Shown in pieces: positions 51,754-62,116 of a DNA stretch of 64,000 bases (the first letter of the stretch is position 1; each line of letters begins with the position of its first letter). Location of the stretch: contig CBDFNQ010000034.1 of NCBI GenBank assembly GCA_965250225.1, positions 1 to 64,000 of the forward strand, given 5' to 3'. Position numbers and translations under genes: made by a program. The DNA comes from CBDEUK01 sp965250225. Its GTDB lineage: Bacteria > Pseudomonadota > Gammaproteobacteria > Eutrophobiales > Eutrophobiaceae. The notes below the pieces were generated by a model. It had not been told where the DNA came from. It worked only from the letters and a program-made list of their open reading frames with translations, and searched no databases.

Positions 51754-54700
51754 ATGGATTGCCCCATGCACACGCATGCCACATCGGACGCAGCAAGCAA
51801 GGCCGTGTCACCATCCATCCTCGCAAAATCTTTTTGGATGATGGCATTATTCTTAGCGAGTCAGTTGTACGCTACAAATGCCATCGCGGTGAGTACCTTA
51901 ACCAGCACCACGGTGACCACCAGTATCTACGATACCTACGGCAACCCGACTTCCCTGACGGTTTCCACCACAGGAGACAATCCCAGTGGTGCTTCTGAAA
52001 CCTACACCACTCAAACGATTAGCACCTTCACCAACACCGAGAGCACCTGGCATTTAGGCCGTCTCACTCGTGCGGAAGTCACCCAAACCTTGCCAGGTGG
52101 TTCGAACGATACACGCACCTCAGCCTTTGCCTACGACAGCAACGGTTTACTCATTCAAGAGACGATAGAGCCAGACACACCGGCGTTACGTCTCATTACC
52201 GATCACGGATACGATGCTTTTGGCAATAAGACCTCGGTCACGGTCAGTGGTGGCAGTGGTGCCACAGCGATTGCCTCACGCACAACGACCACGCTTTACG
52301 ATCCACGTGGCCAGTTCGCCACCTACACCAGCAATGCGGTCGGTCACAGTGAGACTCGTACTTACAATGCACACTATGGTGTGATGGAACAACTCACCGG
52401 TCCCAATGATCTGGACACCGATTGGGCCTATGACAGTTTCGGTCGACAAATCAGTGAAACCAGAGCCGATGGCACCGTCACGACTGTGACACGGGAGTGG
52501 TGTAATGGTTTTAATGGGGAAACTGGTAACAGTAGCTGTCCGGTCGGTGGAGCATTGTCCGTCACCACACAGAACACGGGGGCACCGACCAGTGTGGCGT
52601 ATTCCGATGCCTTCGGTCGAGCGCTGCGCTCACAGACACAAGGTTTTGATAGCACGGCCACGTATGTCGACACTGAATACAACCATTTAGGACAGGTCGT
52701 AGCCAAGTCACGTCCGTACTTTGCAGGGGACAGCGCTTACTGGAGCGCCATTGATTACGATGCACTCGGACGTGTGATACAAACCACGGGGGCCGATGGC
52801 TCTGTGACCGTGAGTTCTTATCAAGGTCTGACGGTGGGCATCACCAATGACAAAGGTCAAACCAACTGGCGTATCAACAGTGTCATCGGTCAATTGGCAG
52901 AAACTGAAGACAATGAAGGCAACATTGCGACTTACACCTACGATCACTTTGGCAATCTCACGGTTCTGACGGATGCTAACGGCAACACCATTTCCAACAC
53001 CTACGACTTGCGTGGTCGCAAGATTGCGATGGACGATCCCGACATGGGACTCTGGGCCTACAGTTACAACGCCCTGGGTGAACTCATTTCACAAACCGAT
53101 GCCAAGTCACAAAGTGTGACGATGAGCTATGACTTGTTAGGTCGGATGATGTCAAGAGTGGAAGCCGAGGGCACCTCCACCTGGGTCTACGACTACCCCG
53201 CCGGGAATAACTATGGGGATGGTCAGGCGGCTCATTCCATTGGCAAACTCATTTCCGTCTCTGGAGCAGAAGGCAAAGACGAGGACTACAGCTACGACGC
53301 ACAAGGCCGGATAGACAGCACGAGCACCACCATTACCGGTACCAGTGCCAGTTATGTGCAATCCCAAACCTACGATGCCTCAGGCCGTGTTGATACCCAG
53401 ACCTATCCACTCAGGGCCCACGATAACGGACGGTTAAAGGTACAACATCAATACACGGCACTCGGTCATCTGGAAAAAATCGTCAATGCCGACAACACCA
53501 GTGAAGTCTACTGGCAAGCCCTCGCCGTGAATGCCGAAGGCCAGGTGACCTCTCAACAATACGGTAATGGTGTCACCACGCAATCGGCCTTCATTGCCCA
53601 AACTGGCCTCATCAGTGCCATTGGTTCGAGTTCACCTTCAGGCACGAATAATATTCAGGATTTAACTTTCGACTTCGATACCCTGGGGAACTTCATCCTC
53701 AGAGAAGACCTCGGCCAGAGCACCTCCGAGAGTTTTGGTTACGATACCTTGAATCGTTTAACGTCCAGCACCCTGGGCAGCGTGACCAAAACGTATGGCT
53801 ACGATGTGCTCGGTAACCTCACCAGCAAAACCGGTATTGGCAGTTACTCATATGGAGGCTCTCGTCCTCATGCAGTGACACAAGTGGCTGGGCATAACGT
53901 CAATTACGATGCCAATGGCAATGTCACACAAAACTACAATTTCACATCCAGTGTCACCCGAAACCTAAGCTGGAGCAGTTACAACAAACCGGTACAGATT
54001 GACCAGGGCACCACCACCCTGACGTTCAAATATGGCGCAGGGCGAGAATTGTTTCGCCAGGGCACCTCGGCCAACAGTAATCCGACGGAATACCGTTATT
54101 ACATCAACCCAGTGTTTGAAGTCGATAGCAAGGTCGGCAAGAACACCTACATTCACTACATCAAGGCCGGTAGTCAAACCGTGGGAATGTTTAAATCCAT
54201 TAACGACTTTGCGCAAGGCAATGATACGGAAGAAACACGCTATCTACATCGAGACCACTTAGGCTCGATCACCGCCATTACTGATGAAACCGCACTGGTG
54301 GTGGAAAGCTTAAGTTATGACCCACATGGCAAGCGCAGACAACCGAGCTGGGACGATGCGGCCAGTCAAATCTTCACCACCCAACTGAGTAAATGTTTCA
54401 CCGGGCATGTGTACCTGGAAGAAGTTGGACTCATTCACATGAGTGGGCGGGTTTATGACCCGGATCTCGGCCGATTCATCAGTGCCGATCCGACCATTCA
54501 GTACCCTGAGGTGCAACAGAATTTTAATCGTTACACCTATGTCAATAACAACCCCTTAAGTTATACCGATCCCAGTGGGTTTGGGTTTTTTAGTAGCCTT
54601 TTTAAGGCGATTGGGAAGATAATTGGAGGTGTCGTTAAGGCGGTTGTTGGAGTGGTGAAGGCGGTTTTGAATAGTCCGATTTTGAGGACGGTTGCCGCGA

Positions 54701-55629
54701 TTGCCATTGCGGTTTTTGCTCCGGCAGCATTACCGGCGTTTGTTAAAGGATTTGCCGCGGGTTTTGTGGCCAGTGGTGGGGATTTAAAGGCTGGGCTTAT
54801 CGGGGCGATAACAGCGGGGGCGTTTAATTATGTGGGTCATAGTGATTCGTTTAGAAACTTTGCTAATAGTTTCGGACAAGTAGGTGCGAAAGTTGTGAGA
54901 ACGATTGCCCATGGTATTGTCGGTGGGGCCTCTCAAGCCTTACGAGGTGGTAAGTTTCTTGCCGGATTTTTAAGTGCGGGGTTTAGTCAAGCATTGGAGC
55001 AGACCGGTGTATATGGAAAACTGAGTTTGAGTAACCCAACAGGCCCTGGAGGTTATGCCCAGAATGCCGTCGTATCAGCTGTTGTCGGTGGTACGGCTTC
55101 GGTGTTGGGTGGTGGCAAGTTTAAAAATGGAGCATTGACAGGCGCGTTTTCAAGGTTGTTTAATGATGTGGCTGCTCATAGGCAAACTGGATTGAATACA
55201 GGAGACGATATCAGCTCTAAAAAAGCAGTGCTAAATATACGAAATGAGCGAGATGAAACAATCACTCTTAATGCAGGCGAACTTACAGTTAATGTGCAAG
55301 CAGGCGAAACTGCCGGTCCTTTTGAAGTAAATGCAGGTGAAACAGGCTTGCACATAACCAGTGACTCTGGGAGTCAATTTGGGGCAAATTCTTTTAGTAT
55401 CCGAGAAAGTTATAGATATGATGTGATAGTTTTTGGTACTGATTATGTAAGTAGAGTTTTCTCTAATTCAATAGTGGATTTTTCAGTTTCACAGGGACTT
55501 AATTTTAATGGCAGCCAAAACTTTTTTATTCGAGGCGTAAATTTAAGACCACTTAAAACTGAGGTGCGCATTGGAGGGAGTCGAGGAATTAAGGTGTTTG
55601 ATGGTCAATGCGGATTAATAGGCTGTTAG
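51754..55629 (+). CDS. RHS/YD-repeat polymorphic toxin protein (TcC-like)
   Basis: A ~1291-residue exported RHS protein. I start at ATG 51754, seven bases after AAGGAG; a frame from 51583 would add 57 unlikely residues. The signal is ILAKSFWMMALFLASQLYATNAIA. YD repeats (SYDLLGRMMS, TYDHFGNLTVL, YDANGNVTQN and more) fill the shell, ending at the conserved DLGRFISADPTIQYPE...NPLSYTDPSGF near residue 905-925. Then comes a Gly/Ala-rich membrane-active stretch, a GAFSRLFNDV joint near residue 1130, and a variable ~150-residue tip of unknown activity. Confidence 0.85.
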   Translation: MDCPMHTHATSDAASKAVSPSILAKSFWMMALFLASQLYATNAIAVSTLTSTTVTTSIYDTYGNPTSLTVSTTGDNPSGASETYTTQTISTFTNTESTWHLGRLTRAEVTQTLPGGSNDTRTSAFAYDSNGLLIQETIEPDTPALRLITDHGYDAFGNKTSVTVSGGSGATAIASRTTTTLYDPRGQFATYTSNAVGHSETRTYNAHYGVMEQLTGPNDLDTDWAYDSFGRQISETRADGTVTTVTREWCNGFNGETGNSSCPVGGALSVTTQNTGAPTSVAYSDAFGRALRSQTQGFDSTATYVDTEYNHLGQVVAKSRPYFAGDSAYWSAIDYDALGRVIQTTGADGSVTVSSYQGLTVGITNDKGQTNWRINSVIGQLAETEDNEGNIATYTYDHFGNLTVLTDANGNTISNTYDLRGRKIAMDDPDMGLWAYSYNALGELISQTDAKSQSVTMSYDLLGRMMSRVEAEGTSTWVYDYPAGNNYGDGQAAHSIGKLISVSGAEGKDEDYSYDAQGRIDSTSTTITGTSASYVQSQTYDASGRVDTQTYPLRAHDNGRLKVQHQYTALGHLEKIVNADNTSEVYWQALAVNAEGQVTSQQYGNGVTTQSAFIAQTGLISAIGSSSPSGTNNIQDLTFDFDTLGNFILREDLGQSTSESFGYDTLNRLTSSTLGSVTKTYGYDVLGNLTSKTGIGSYSYGGSRPHAVTQVAGHNVNYDANGNVTQNYNFTSSVTRNLSWSSYNKPVQIDQGTTTLTFKYGAGRELFRQGTSANSNPTEYRYYINPVFEVDSKVGKNTYIHYIKAGSQTVGMFKSINDFAQGNDTEETRYLHRDHLGSITAITDETALVVESLSYDPHGKRRQPSWDDAASQIFTTQLSKCFTGHVYLEEVGLIHMSGRVYDPDLGRFISADPTIQYPEVQQNFNRYTYVNNNPLSYTDPSGFGFFSSLFKAIGKIIGGVVKAVVGVVKAVLNSPILRTVAAIAIAVFAPAALPAFVKGFAAGFVASGGDLKAGLIGAITAGAFNYVGHSDSFRNFANSFGQVGAKVVRTIAHGIVGGASQALRGGKFLAGFLSAGFSQALEQTGVYGKLSLSNPTGPGGYAQNAVVSAVVGGTASVLGGGKFKNGALTGAFSRLFNDVAAHRQTGLNTGDDISSKKAVLNIRNERDETITLNAGELTVNVQAGETAGPFEVNAGETGLHITSDSGSQFGANSFSIRESYRYDVIVFGTDYVSRVFSNSIVDFSVSQGLNFNGSQNFFIRGVNLRPLKTEVRIGGSRGIKVFDGQCGLIGC

Positions 55630-55637
55630 TGTTGAAG

Positions 55638-56414
55638 ATGAGCAACCTTTCAATGTATAGATTGGTATCGATTTATATATTTATTTTGCCGACTTTGGTT
55701 GTGGCTTCTCCAGTCTGCAATAACAGCTTTCTAAACTCTTTTTCTTCTGAAAAATATGAGTATATAGTTAATAAATACACGTCAAGTGAATTTGATAATC
55801 ATGATCCTGTTGTCCAACTGGGGCTTGTTGCTATATACAAGTGGGGAATCGGCACAGAATCGAATGAGGATGCTGTCAATAAACTTCTGTACGATCTTGG
55901 CAAAAATGAGATTGCCAAGATTGTCCAATATTGGGATGAATGTTCAACAATGGGTAACATTGCCGCAAAGATTTTGCTTGGCATTGTTTACTATGATGGA
56001 CTTGGCGTGGATCATGATTTAGGACTCGCTAAGAAATATTTTGAAGGGATAAATTATACGATAGCAAAACTAGGGTTGGCAGCTATTTATCATCGCCAAG
56101 GGAAAGGTGAATTCGCAACTCCTATAATCGAAGAAGCGATAAATGTATCTCAAGATATTAATGAATTCAGAATAGCAGAACTTTATTATCATGGAATTAT
56201 TTTTGATAAAAATTATTCCTTTGCTATCAGATGGTATAGAAAATCTGCCGAGCGTGGGAATTATAATGCATTAGGAATATTAGGATATATGTACACAGTT
56301 GGTTTAGGTGTTGATAAAGATCAAGATATAGCAAGATACTGGTTTGATAAACAATCAGCGCACCCCAATTTTAAGACTGAAAATAACAAGCCCATTATTT
56401 CTGATATTTATTAA
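55638..56414 (+). CDS. Sel1-repeat exported protein, candidate immunity to the RHS tip
   Basis: A 258-residue protein with a signal peptide (MYRLVSIYIFILPTLVVASP) and Sel1/TPR-like repeats (AKILLGIVYYDGLGVDHD, ALGILGYMYTVGLGVDKD). It starts eight bases after the RHS stop, or earlier within it at 55608. Position right behind a variable RHS tip and a periplasmic location suggest an immunity or accessory role; neither is shown. Confidence 0.6.
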   Translation: MSNLSMYRLVSIYIFILPTLVVASPVCNNSFLNSFSSEKYEYIVNKYTSSEFDNHDPVVQLGLVAIYKWGIGTESNEDAVNKLLYDLGKNEIAKIVQYWDECSTMGNIAAKILLGIVYYDGLGVDHDLGLAKKYFEGINYTIAKLGLAAIYHRQGKGEFATPIIEEAINVSQDINEFRIAELYYHGIIFDKNYSFAIRWYRKSAERGNYNALGILGYMYTVGLGVDKDQDIARYWFDKQSAHPNFKTENNKPIISDIY

Positions 56415-56482
56415 TGATAGGGTGTTGATAGCGTTCTTCCGTTGTCAGTACTAAACATCCTTGCATCACCCGGATCTTAACA

Positions 56483-56830
56483 TCAGCCCACGATCTCCTG
56501 GAACCCGGCCTTGATTGTGGTTTGGTCGTTTTCCTTTAATTGTCCCAAGCGTTTGATGATCAATTTTTGCTCGATAGTAAAAATGACTGGTTTAATGATA
56601 GACGATTTGAGTAGTCCGGCTTCCTTCCAGCCATCAATGGCGAGTTCTCCAAACCCTGTTCTTTCTCTGATCTGACTGGTTATCGCCATCAAGATCACAT
56701 CCGGTCGAGCCTCATTATAGGCCTGGTTACTGATCACGACTGCGGGTCGCCGTTTACTACCTTGCTGATCAGTGAACGGAAAGCGTAGCAATACGATATC
56801 TCCGAATTTAAAGTCGGTCATACTCGGCAT
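56483..56830 (-). CDS. PemK/MazF-family endoribonuclease toxin
   Basis: A 115-residue toxin of the PemK/MazF fold: FGDIVLLRFPFTDQQGSKRRPAVVIS at the start, VILMAITSQIR and IKPVIFTIEQKLIIKRLG after. It overlaps its antitoxin gene by 23 bases. Stabilises the mobile module. Confidence 0.9.
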   Translation of the reverse strand: MPSMTDFKFGDIVLLRFPFTDQQGSKRRPAVVISNQAYNEARPDVILMAITSQIRERTGFGELAIDGWKEAGLLKSSIIKPVIFTIEQKLIIKRLGQLKENDQTTIKAGFQEIVG

Positions 56831-57011
56831 CGTCCGGGTTGTTCCAGATTGTCTCCAGAGTCGGCTCTGAAACGGTCATCGCCGCCTGGATCAATTGTTG
56901 ATCGGTATCGCGCTGGCTCAAAAAATCAATAAAGTCTTCTACTTCGTTGATCCGGCTTGGTGTCAACGTTTGTAGTTTTTGTACAACGTGTTCAATCTGT
57001 TGTGCTTGCAT
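56808..57011 (-). CDS. Antitoxin partner of the PemK-like toxin
   Basis: A 67-residue acidic, helical protein (PSRINEVEDFIDFLSQ..., TIWNNPDDAEYDRL). It has no clear DNA-binding domain, so a separate regulator may control the pair. Its overlap with the toxin gene marks it as the antitoxin. Confidence 0.8.
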   Translation of the reverse strand: MQAQQIEHVVQKLQTLTPSRINEVEDFIDFLSQRDTDQQLIQAAMTVSEPTLETIWNNPDDAEYDRL

Positions 57012-57025
57012 GGTGTTATCTCCTG

Positions 57026-57433
57026 TTAGGCATGGACTTGATAAGTCTGCCGGGCTTTCGCATCTCGCATCAGACTATCGATGACATACAAAATACGTTC
57101 CCGTTCTTCCGGCTTGAGCATTTCCAATGACTGCCAGCGATCTAGCATCGCTTTATCCTGAATAGAGATCAGCTCGTTGTCACCGACCAGGTAATCCAGC
57201 GTGACTTCCAATACCTCGGCCAGTTTCCGAGCCACACCGATGGATGGTGTAATTTCGCCACGCTCATAACGGCCAATGATAGCGCCGGATGTCCCCACCT
57301 TTTTAGCTAACATAGGTTGAGACCAACCTCGTTGCTTGCGTAAGGCAAGCAGTCTGTTTGCAAATACGTTGTTTTCTTCTGTCATAACCGTCACCAAAGA
57401 ATCGTTTAAATGCTGTGAAATAGAGTGTTTCAT
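57026..57433 (-). CDS. XRE-family transcriptional regulator
   Basis: A 135-residue protein with an HTH_3 domain (LLALRKQRGWSQPMLAKKVG to SGAIIGRYERGEITPS, LAEVLEVTLDYLVG). It is 14 bases upstream of the antitoxin gene and divergent from the primase gene. It likely controls both directions through the shared 130-base gap. Confidence 0.9.
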   Translation of the reverse strand: MKHSISQHLNDSLVTVMTEENNVFANRLLALRKQRGWSQPMLAKKVGTSGAIIGRYERGEITPSIGVARKLAEVLEVTLDYLVGDNELISIQDKAMLDRWQSLEMLKPEERERILYVIDSLMRDAKARQTYQVHA

Positions 57434-57508
57434 TAAATTTAAGTGCTCTAGAGGTAACGGTCAATACGAATAAGTCTTGACGAGGCTATCATATATTGGT
57501 ACGTTTTG

Positions 57509-57525
57509 TCATCAATTGGTGATGA
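57509..57525. promoter_or_regulatory. Candidate XRE operator
   Basis: TCATCAATTGGTGATGA is a palindrome (TCATCA, five bases, TGATGA) in the divergent gap between the XRE gene and the primase gene, a likely repressor site. Confidence 0.4.
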
Positions 57526-57563
57526 AAAATATTTTTTAATTATTTACCGGAGGGAGTGAAAAT

Positions 57564-60500
57564 ATGGCCAGGATCCCGGATAAAGACATCGAACGATTAA
57601 AATGCGATATCTCCCTGCAACGATTAGTGGAAGCTCAGGGCATCAAACTCAAGAAACACGGCAAAGACCTAATTGGCTTGTGTCCCTTCCACGATGACAA
57701 CGATCCGTCCTTAGTGATTACCCCTGAGAAAAATTTATGGCATTGCCTGGGTACGTGTCAGTCGGGTGGTTCTGTGATTGATTGGGTAATGAAATCAGAA
57801 GGTGTGAGTTTTAGACACGCGGTCGAATTGTTACAAAATGATGACGCACAGGGACGTGCTAATGTCGCGGGCGCAGGAAGCGCAGGAGCGTCGACTCCTT
57901 CTTTAGCCGCTTCAACTTCAAAGTCTGTTAAACGATCCCGCACACAAAAAATTGAAACACCCTTCCAACGCGACACCGATGATCAACAATGTTTAAACCA
58001 GGTGATCGATTATTATCACCAAACCTTAAAACAATCACCGGAAGCACAGCAGTATTTAGAAAGCCGTGGTTTAGTTCACGCTGAACTCATTGTCACATTT
58101 AAACTGGGCTTTGCCAATCGGACGTTAGGCTATCGACTACCGCGTAAAGACACCAAAGACGGCACCGTGATACGCGAGCAATTGCAAGGTATTGGTTTAT
58201 TGCGTGAGACTGGCCACGAACACTTTAATGGATCACTTATCATTCCGGTGTTTGATGAACAAGGCATCGTCACCGAAGTCTACGGACGAAAGATCACAAA
58301 GAAGTTACGCCCAGGGACACCATCGCATTTATATCTCCCTGGATCGCACCAAGGGATCTTTAATCAACAAGCCTTAGAAAATAATAATGAGATCATCTTA
58401 TGTGAATCCCTGATTGATGCCTTAACGTTTTGGTGTGCCGGTTATAGAAACGTCACAAGCAGTTATGGTATTGAAGGTTTTACCAAAGAACATCTGAGTG
58501 CATTTAAACAACATAATATTGAACGTGTATTAATTGCCTATGATCGAGATGAAGCAGGTAACAAAGCCGCAGAGAAATTAGCAAAGAAATTAATCAAAGC
58601 AAACATAGATTGTTATCGTTTATTGTTTCCAAAAGGTAGCGATGCTAATCAATACGCATTGGTCGTGTCTCCGGCAAATAAAAGTTTAGGTGTGGTGATA
58701 CGCAGTGCCGAATGGATGGGAAAGGGACAAGCTGAAACAATGATCACAACACAAGCGATTGAAGAACCTGAAGGCCGTTCCTGTGCATCCCTGCACCCAC
58801 GGCATACCGTACATCCTGTACATAAAACAGAAAAAACAAACAATCCTTCTTTAGTTGCCGATCAACAATCCTCTAATATCGAATTACCTGCCGCAGCTAT
58901 ACCGCCATCCCCGGTTGAACTCACAGAAGCTAAAGTATCAGAAGTCGCTCCTGTGCATCCCTGCACCCGCGACACTCGGACATCCTGTCCAGCGCAGCAA
59001 ATTAATATTGAATATGGTAATAGAGCCTATCGTGTTCGAGGCTTACAAAAAAACACCAGCTACGAAGTATTAAAAGTCAATGTGCTGGTGAAGATGAATA
59101 ACGCGGTGCACGTCGATACCTTTGATTTATACAATGCCAAACAACGACAAGCCTTTGCGCGTGTTGCCGCAAGTGAATCTGACATAGAAGAGAAAATAAT
59201 ACAACGCGATCTTGGTCAATTGTTATTGCAGTTAGAAGCCTTGCAGGACAAAGCCATTCAAGCCGCGTTAAAACCGAATGAACCGACCGGCTACACAATG
59301 GATGATAACGAGCGGGAAAGCGCCCTGAACCTGTTACGAGATCCGGAACTGATACAGCGTATTACCGATGGCTTTAGCAAGACCGGCTTAGTAGGAGAAC
59401 CCACCAATGCCTTGATGGGTTATTTAGCGACCGTCTCACGCAAACTCAAAACACCATTAGCCATCATCGTACAAAGTACCAGTGCTGCCGGTAAAAGTGC
59501 GTTAATGGATGCAGTCTTAAAACTGGTCCCGCAAGAAGACCGGGTACATTACTCGGCAATGACCGGGCAAAGCCTGTTCTATCTTGGTGAGACTGACTTA
59601 AAACATAAAATATTAGGCATCGCCGAAGAAGAAGGGGTACGGCAAGCAACCTATGCTTTAAAGTTGTTACAGAGTGAAGGTGAGTTAACGATTGCCTCAA
59701 CCGGCAAAGATCCGCAAAGCGGGAAACACATCACCGAAGAATACCGTGTTGAAGGACCGGTAATGTTGTTCCTGACAACAACCGCGATAGATATCGATGA
59801 AGAGTTACTGAATCGTTGTGTTGTATTAACCATTAATGAGAGCCGTGAACAAACCGCCGCGATACAAACCAGACAACGACAGGCCAGAACCTTATCGGGT
59901 TTGCTTGCCAGTAATGAATCGGAAGAACTGATCCAACAACATCAAAACGCACAACGACTATTACGACCTTTGGCCGTAGCGAATCCTTATGCGGAACAAC
60001 TGGCCTTTGCCGATAGCAGAACACGCACACGTCGTGATCACGAAAAATATTTAACCCTGATTGAATCGATAGCTTTGTTACATCAATATCAACGTGACAT
60101 CAAAACCGTTAACAACAATGGCAAGAATATTGATTATATTGAAGTCACGAAAAAGGATATTGCTTTAGCGAATGATTTAGCTCACGAGATCCTGGGTCGT
60201 TCATTAGATGAATTACCACCGCCGACGCGCAGCTTGTTACAACAACTTCATACCCTGGTGTCAGAGAAAATAAAAGACGACGGCCTACGACAAAATGAAG
60301 TGCGGTTTACACGACGGCAAGTCAGAGAGAGTGCAGGCTTATCGGACAAACAAGTACGCGTCCATCTCGAACGCCTGGTAGAACTGGAATATGTCTTTGC
60401 CCATCACGGCAGGAACGGCCAACGGTATGTTTATGAATTGGTGTTCGATGGTGAATTAGAAAACGGATCACCACAGTTACCGGGCTTGATTGATGTGGAA

Positions 60501-60737
60501 CAGTTAAAGGATAGCACTACGACGGCCAACCTCGTGGCCTCAAGTGATGACCCCGTGCCCGACTCGTGGCCTGTTAGTGGTCAGCTAGGGGCTACCTTGT
60601 CAAAGGATAAAAATGCAGTAAAACCCAGTAATGATAAGGGATTAAACAATAATAATGACACCACCGCTGAAATGGACTTATTAACGGTGAAAAAATCTGG
60701 GGAGTCGTACTCCACTTCTTTAGTTGCTGAGCGATAA
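57564..60737 (+). CDS. Mobile-element primase/ATPase (CHC2 zinc finger, TOPRIM, P-loop)
   Basis: A 1057-residue replication protein. The CHC2 zinc finger has Cys40, His43, Cys61 and Cys65 (GLCPFHDDNDPS, WHCLGTCQ). A TOPRIM domain follows (ILCESLIDALTFW, VLIAYDRDEAGNKAAEKL). The centre has P-loop STSAAGKSALMDAV and a DEAD-like region (ILGIAEEEGVRQ). Winged-helix parts (VRESAGLSDKQVRVHLERL) lie near the C-terminus. It would prime and perhaps unwind an element's DNA. The next gene starts two bases on. Confidence 0.9.
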   Translation: MARIPDKDIERLKCDISLQRLVEAQGIKLKKHGKDLIGLCPFHDDNDPSLVITPEKNLWHCLGTCQSGGSVIDWVMKSEGVSFRHAVELLQNDDAQGRANVAGAGSAGASTPSLAASTSKSVKRSRTQKIETPFQRDTDDQQCLNQVIDYYHQTLKQSPEAQQYLESRGLVHAELIVTFKLGFANRTLGYRLPRKDTKDGTVIREQLQGIGLLRETGHEHFNGSLIIPVFDEQGIVTEVYGRKITKKLRPGTPSHLYLPGSHQGIFNQQALENNNEIILCESLIDALTFWCAGYRNVTSSYGIEGFTKEHLSAFKQHNIERVLIAYDRDEAGNKAAEKLAKKLIKANIDCYRLLFPKGSDANQYALVVSPANKSLGVVIRSAEWMGKGQAETMITTQAIEEPEGRSCASLHPRHTVHPVHKTEKTNNPSLVADQQSSNIELPAAAIPPSPVELTEAKVSEVAPVHPCTRDTRTSCPAQQINIEYGNRAYRVRGLQKNTSYEVLKVNVLVKMNNAVHVDTFDLYNAKQRQAFARVAASESDIEEKIIQRDLGQLLLQLEALQDKAIQAALKPNEPTGYTMDDNERESALNLLRDPELIQRITDGFSKTGLVGEPTNALMGYLATVSRKLKTPLAIIVQSTSAAGKSALMDAVLKLVPQEDRVHYSAMTGQSLFYLGETDLKHKILGIAEEEGVRQATYALKLLQSEGELTIASTGKDPQSGKHITEEYRVEGPVMLFLTTTAIDIDEELLNRCVVLTINESREQTAAIQTRQRQARTLSGLLASNESEELIQQHQNAQRLLRPLAVANPYAEQLAFADSRTRTRRDHEKYLTLIESIALLHQYQRDIKTVNNNGKNIDYIEVTKKDIALANDLAHEILGRSLDELPPPTRSLLQQLHTLVSEKIKDDGLRQNEVRFTRRQVRESAGLSDKQVRVHLERLVELEYVFAHHGRNGQRYVYELVFDGELENGSPQLPGLIDVEQLKDSTTTANLVASSDDPVPDSWPVSGQLGATLSKDKNAVKPSNDKGLNNNNDTTAEMDLLTVKKSGESYSTSLVAER

Positions 60738-60739
60738 CA

Positions 60740-61798
60740 ATGCCGTATGTCGAACGTCCCATTGAAATACCCAGCGATCCGCGATCATTACACGCCTATG
60801 TCTTGGCCTACATTGAACATCTGAAGACACAGCACTATGCCGTGCAGAGTGTGCAATACAAATACGTTTCATTAATCTGGTTTATTGAATGGTGCGAGGA
60901 ACGCGGGATAGATCGAATAGAAGCGATCACCCGGCCTATATTACAACGCTATCAACGGCACTTATATTATGCTGTAGGTCGCGGTGACAAACCGTTATCG
61001 ATAGCAAGTCAACGCAATCGATTAACAGCCGTGCGCACCTGGTTCCGGTTCTTAATGCGCGAGAATTTAATTTTATACAACCCGGCCAGTGAACTGGAAT
61101 TACCGAAGCCGGAGTATCGTTTACCGAAACACACGTTAACGAGTGAGGAAGCCGAATGTGTCTTAACACAACCTGACATTGATACCGATGCCGGATTAAG
61201 AGATCGCGCCATACTGGAAGTGCTTTACTCCACCGGCATCCGCCGAATGGAAATGATCAACTTAATGAAACACGATATGAATACCGCCGCCGGTATCCTT
61301 GCGATCAGACAAGGCAAAGGCAGACGTGATCGCTTTGTACCGATAGGTGAACGTGCGTTACTCTGGATACAAAAGTATGTAGAAGACATCCGACCACAAC
61401 ACACCTTACCTCGCAGTCCTGACAATATATTTTTAGATGAAACCGGACAACAACTCGATCCACATCGCATCAGTCGTGCGGTAAAAAAATATGTGAAGCA
61501 GGCCGACATTGATAAAGTCGGATCGTGTCACTTGTTTCGACACACGATGGCCACGTTGATGTTAGAGAACGGCGCAGACATCCGTTTCATACAACAAATG
61601 CTAGGCCACTCGCAATTGTCCACCACAGAAATCTATACGCACGTTGCAATACACAAGTTAAAAGAAATCCATACCTTGACGCATCCAGGAAAACTCAAGC
61701 CACGTACTGATGATAATCATAACGATGATGATGCAATAGACACATTACTGGCAACATTAGAAGCAGAGAGTAAAGACGAAATCGACACGGTGAAGTAG
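60740..61798 (+). CDS. Tyrosine recombinase/integrase
   Basis: A 352-residue XerC-like site-specific recombinase. An N-terminal SAM-like domain (YVLAYIEHLKTQHYAVQS...) precedes the catalytic domain with Arg168, Lys193, His264-x-x-Arg267, His290 and nucleophile Tyr299 (HLFRHTMATLMLENGA, GHSQLSTTEIYTHV). All residues are present. It likely moves the module, using nearby inverted sites. Confidence 0.93.
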   Translation: MPYVERPIEIPSDPRSLHAYVLAYIEHLKTQHYAVQSVQYKYVSLIWFIEWCEERGIDRIEAITRPILQRYQRHLYYAVGRGDKPLSIASQRNRLTAVRTWFRFLMRENLILYNPASELELPKPEYRLPKHTLTSEEAECVLTQPDIDTDAGLRDRAILEVLYSTGIRRMEMINLMKHDMNTAAGILAIRQGKGRRDRFVPIGERALLWIQKYVEDIRPQHTLPRSPDNIFLDETGQQLDPHRISRAVKKYVKQADIDKVGSCHLFRHTMATLMLENGADIRFIQQMLGHSQLSTTEIYTHVAIHKLKEIHTLTHPGKLKPRTDDNHNDDDAIDTLLATLEAESKDEIDTVK

Positions 61799-62116
61799 AC
61801 GGAGAGATCGAGACATCCCACCGTTGTCACGCGCCTTGCATTAGTCTTCCGGTATACACAACGCCTCCAGCCTGGCAAGGCGCGCGCCAGCTCTGCCAGT
61901 GGTGTGTTTGTCATCATCGCCTCCGTTCGGCAACTGGTCGGACAGGTCAGACAAGGCTTTGATTTGGTTGCCTTCGTTGAACATCGCAAAAGACAAAGGC
62001 AACACATCCTATCGGAAGTATTGAATTGAAAAGCTATCATCAAACAATGAATAACACCTCTTTGCAAACAACCGCAAAGAAGTGTTGTCATCAATCATAA
62101 AACAATAAGGTGGCCG

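Noticed and set aside
51759..51998. Possible transposase remnant in another frame at the RHS start
   Set aside because: The alternative frame gives a basic, His-rich peptide with no transposase motif I can name.
46186..55629. A complete ABC (Tc) toxin
   Set aside because: No TcA-type pore gene is present and each protein has its own Sec signal, unlike TcB/TcC.
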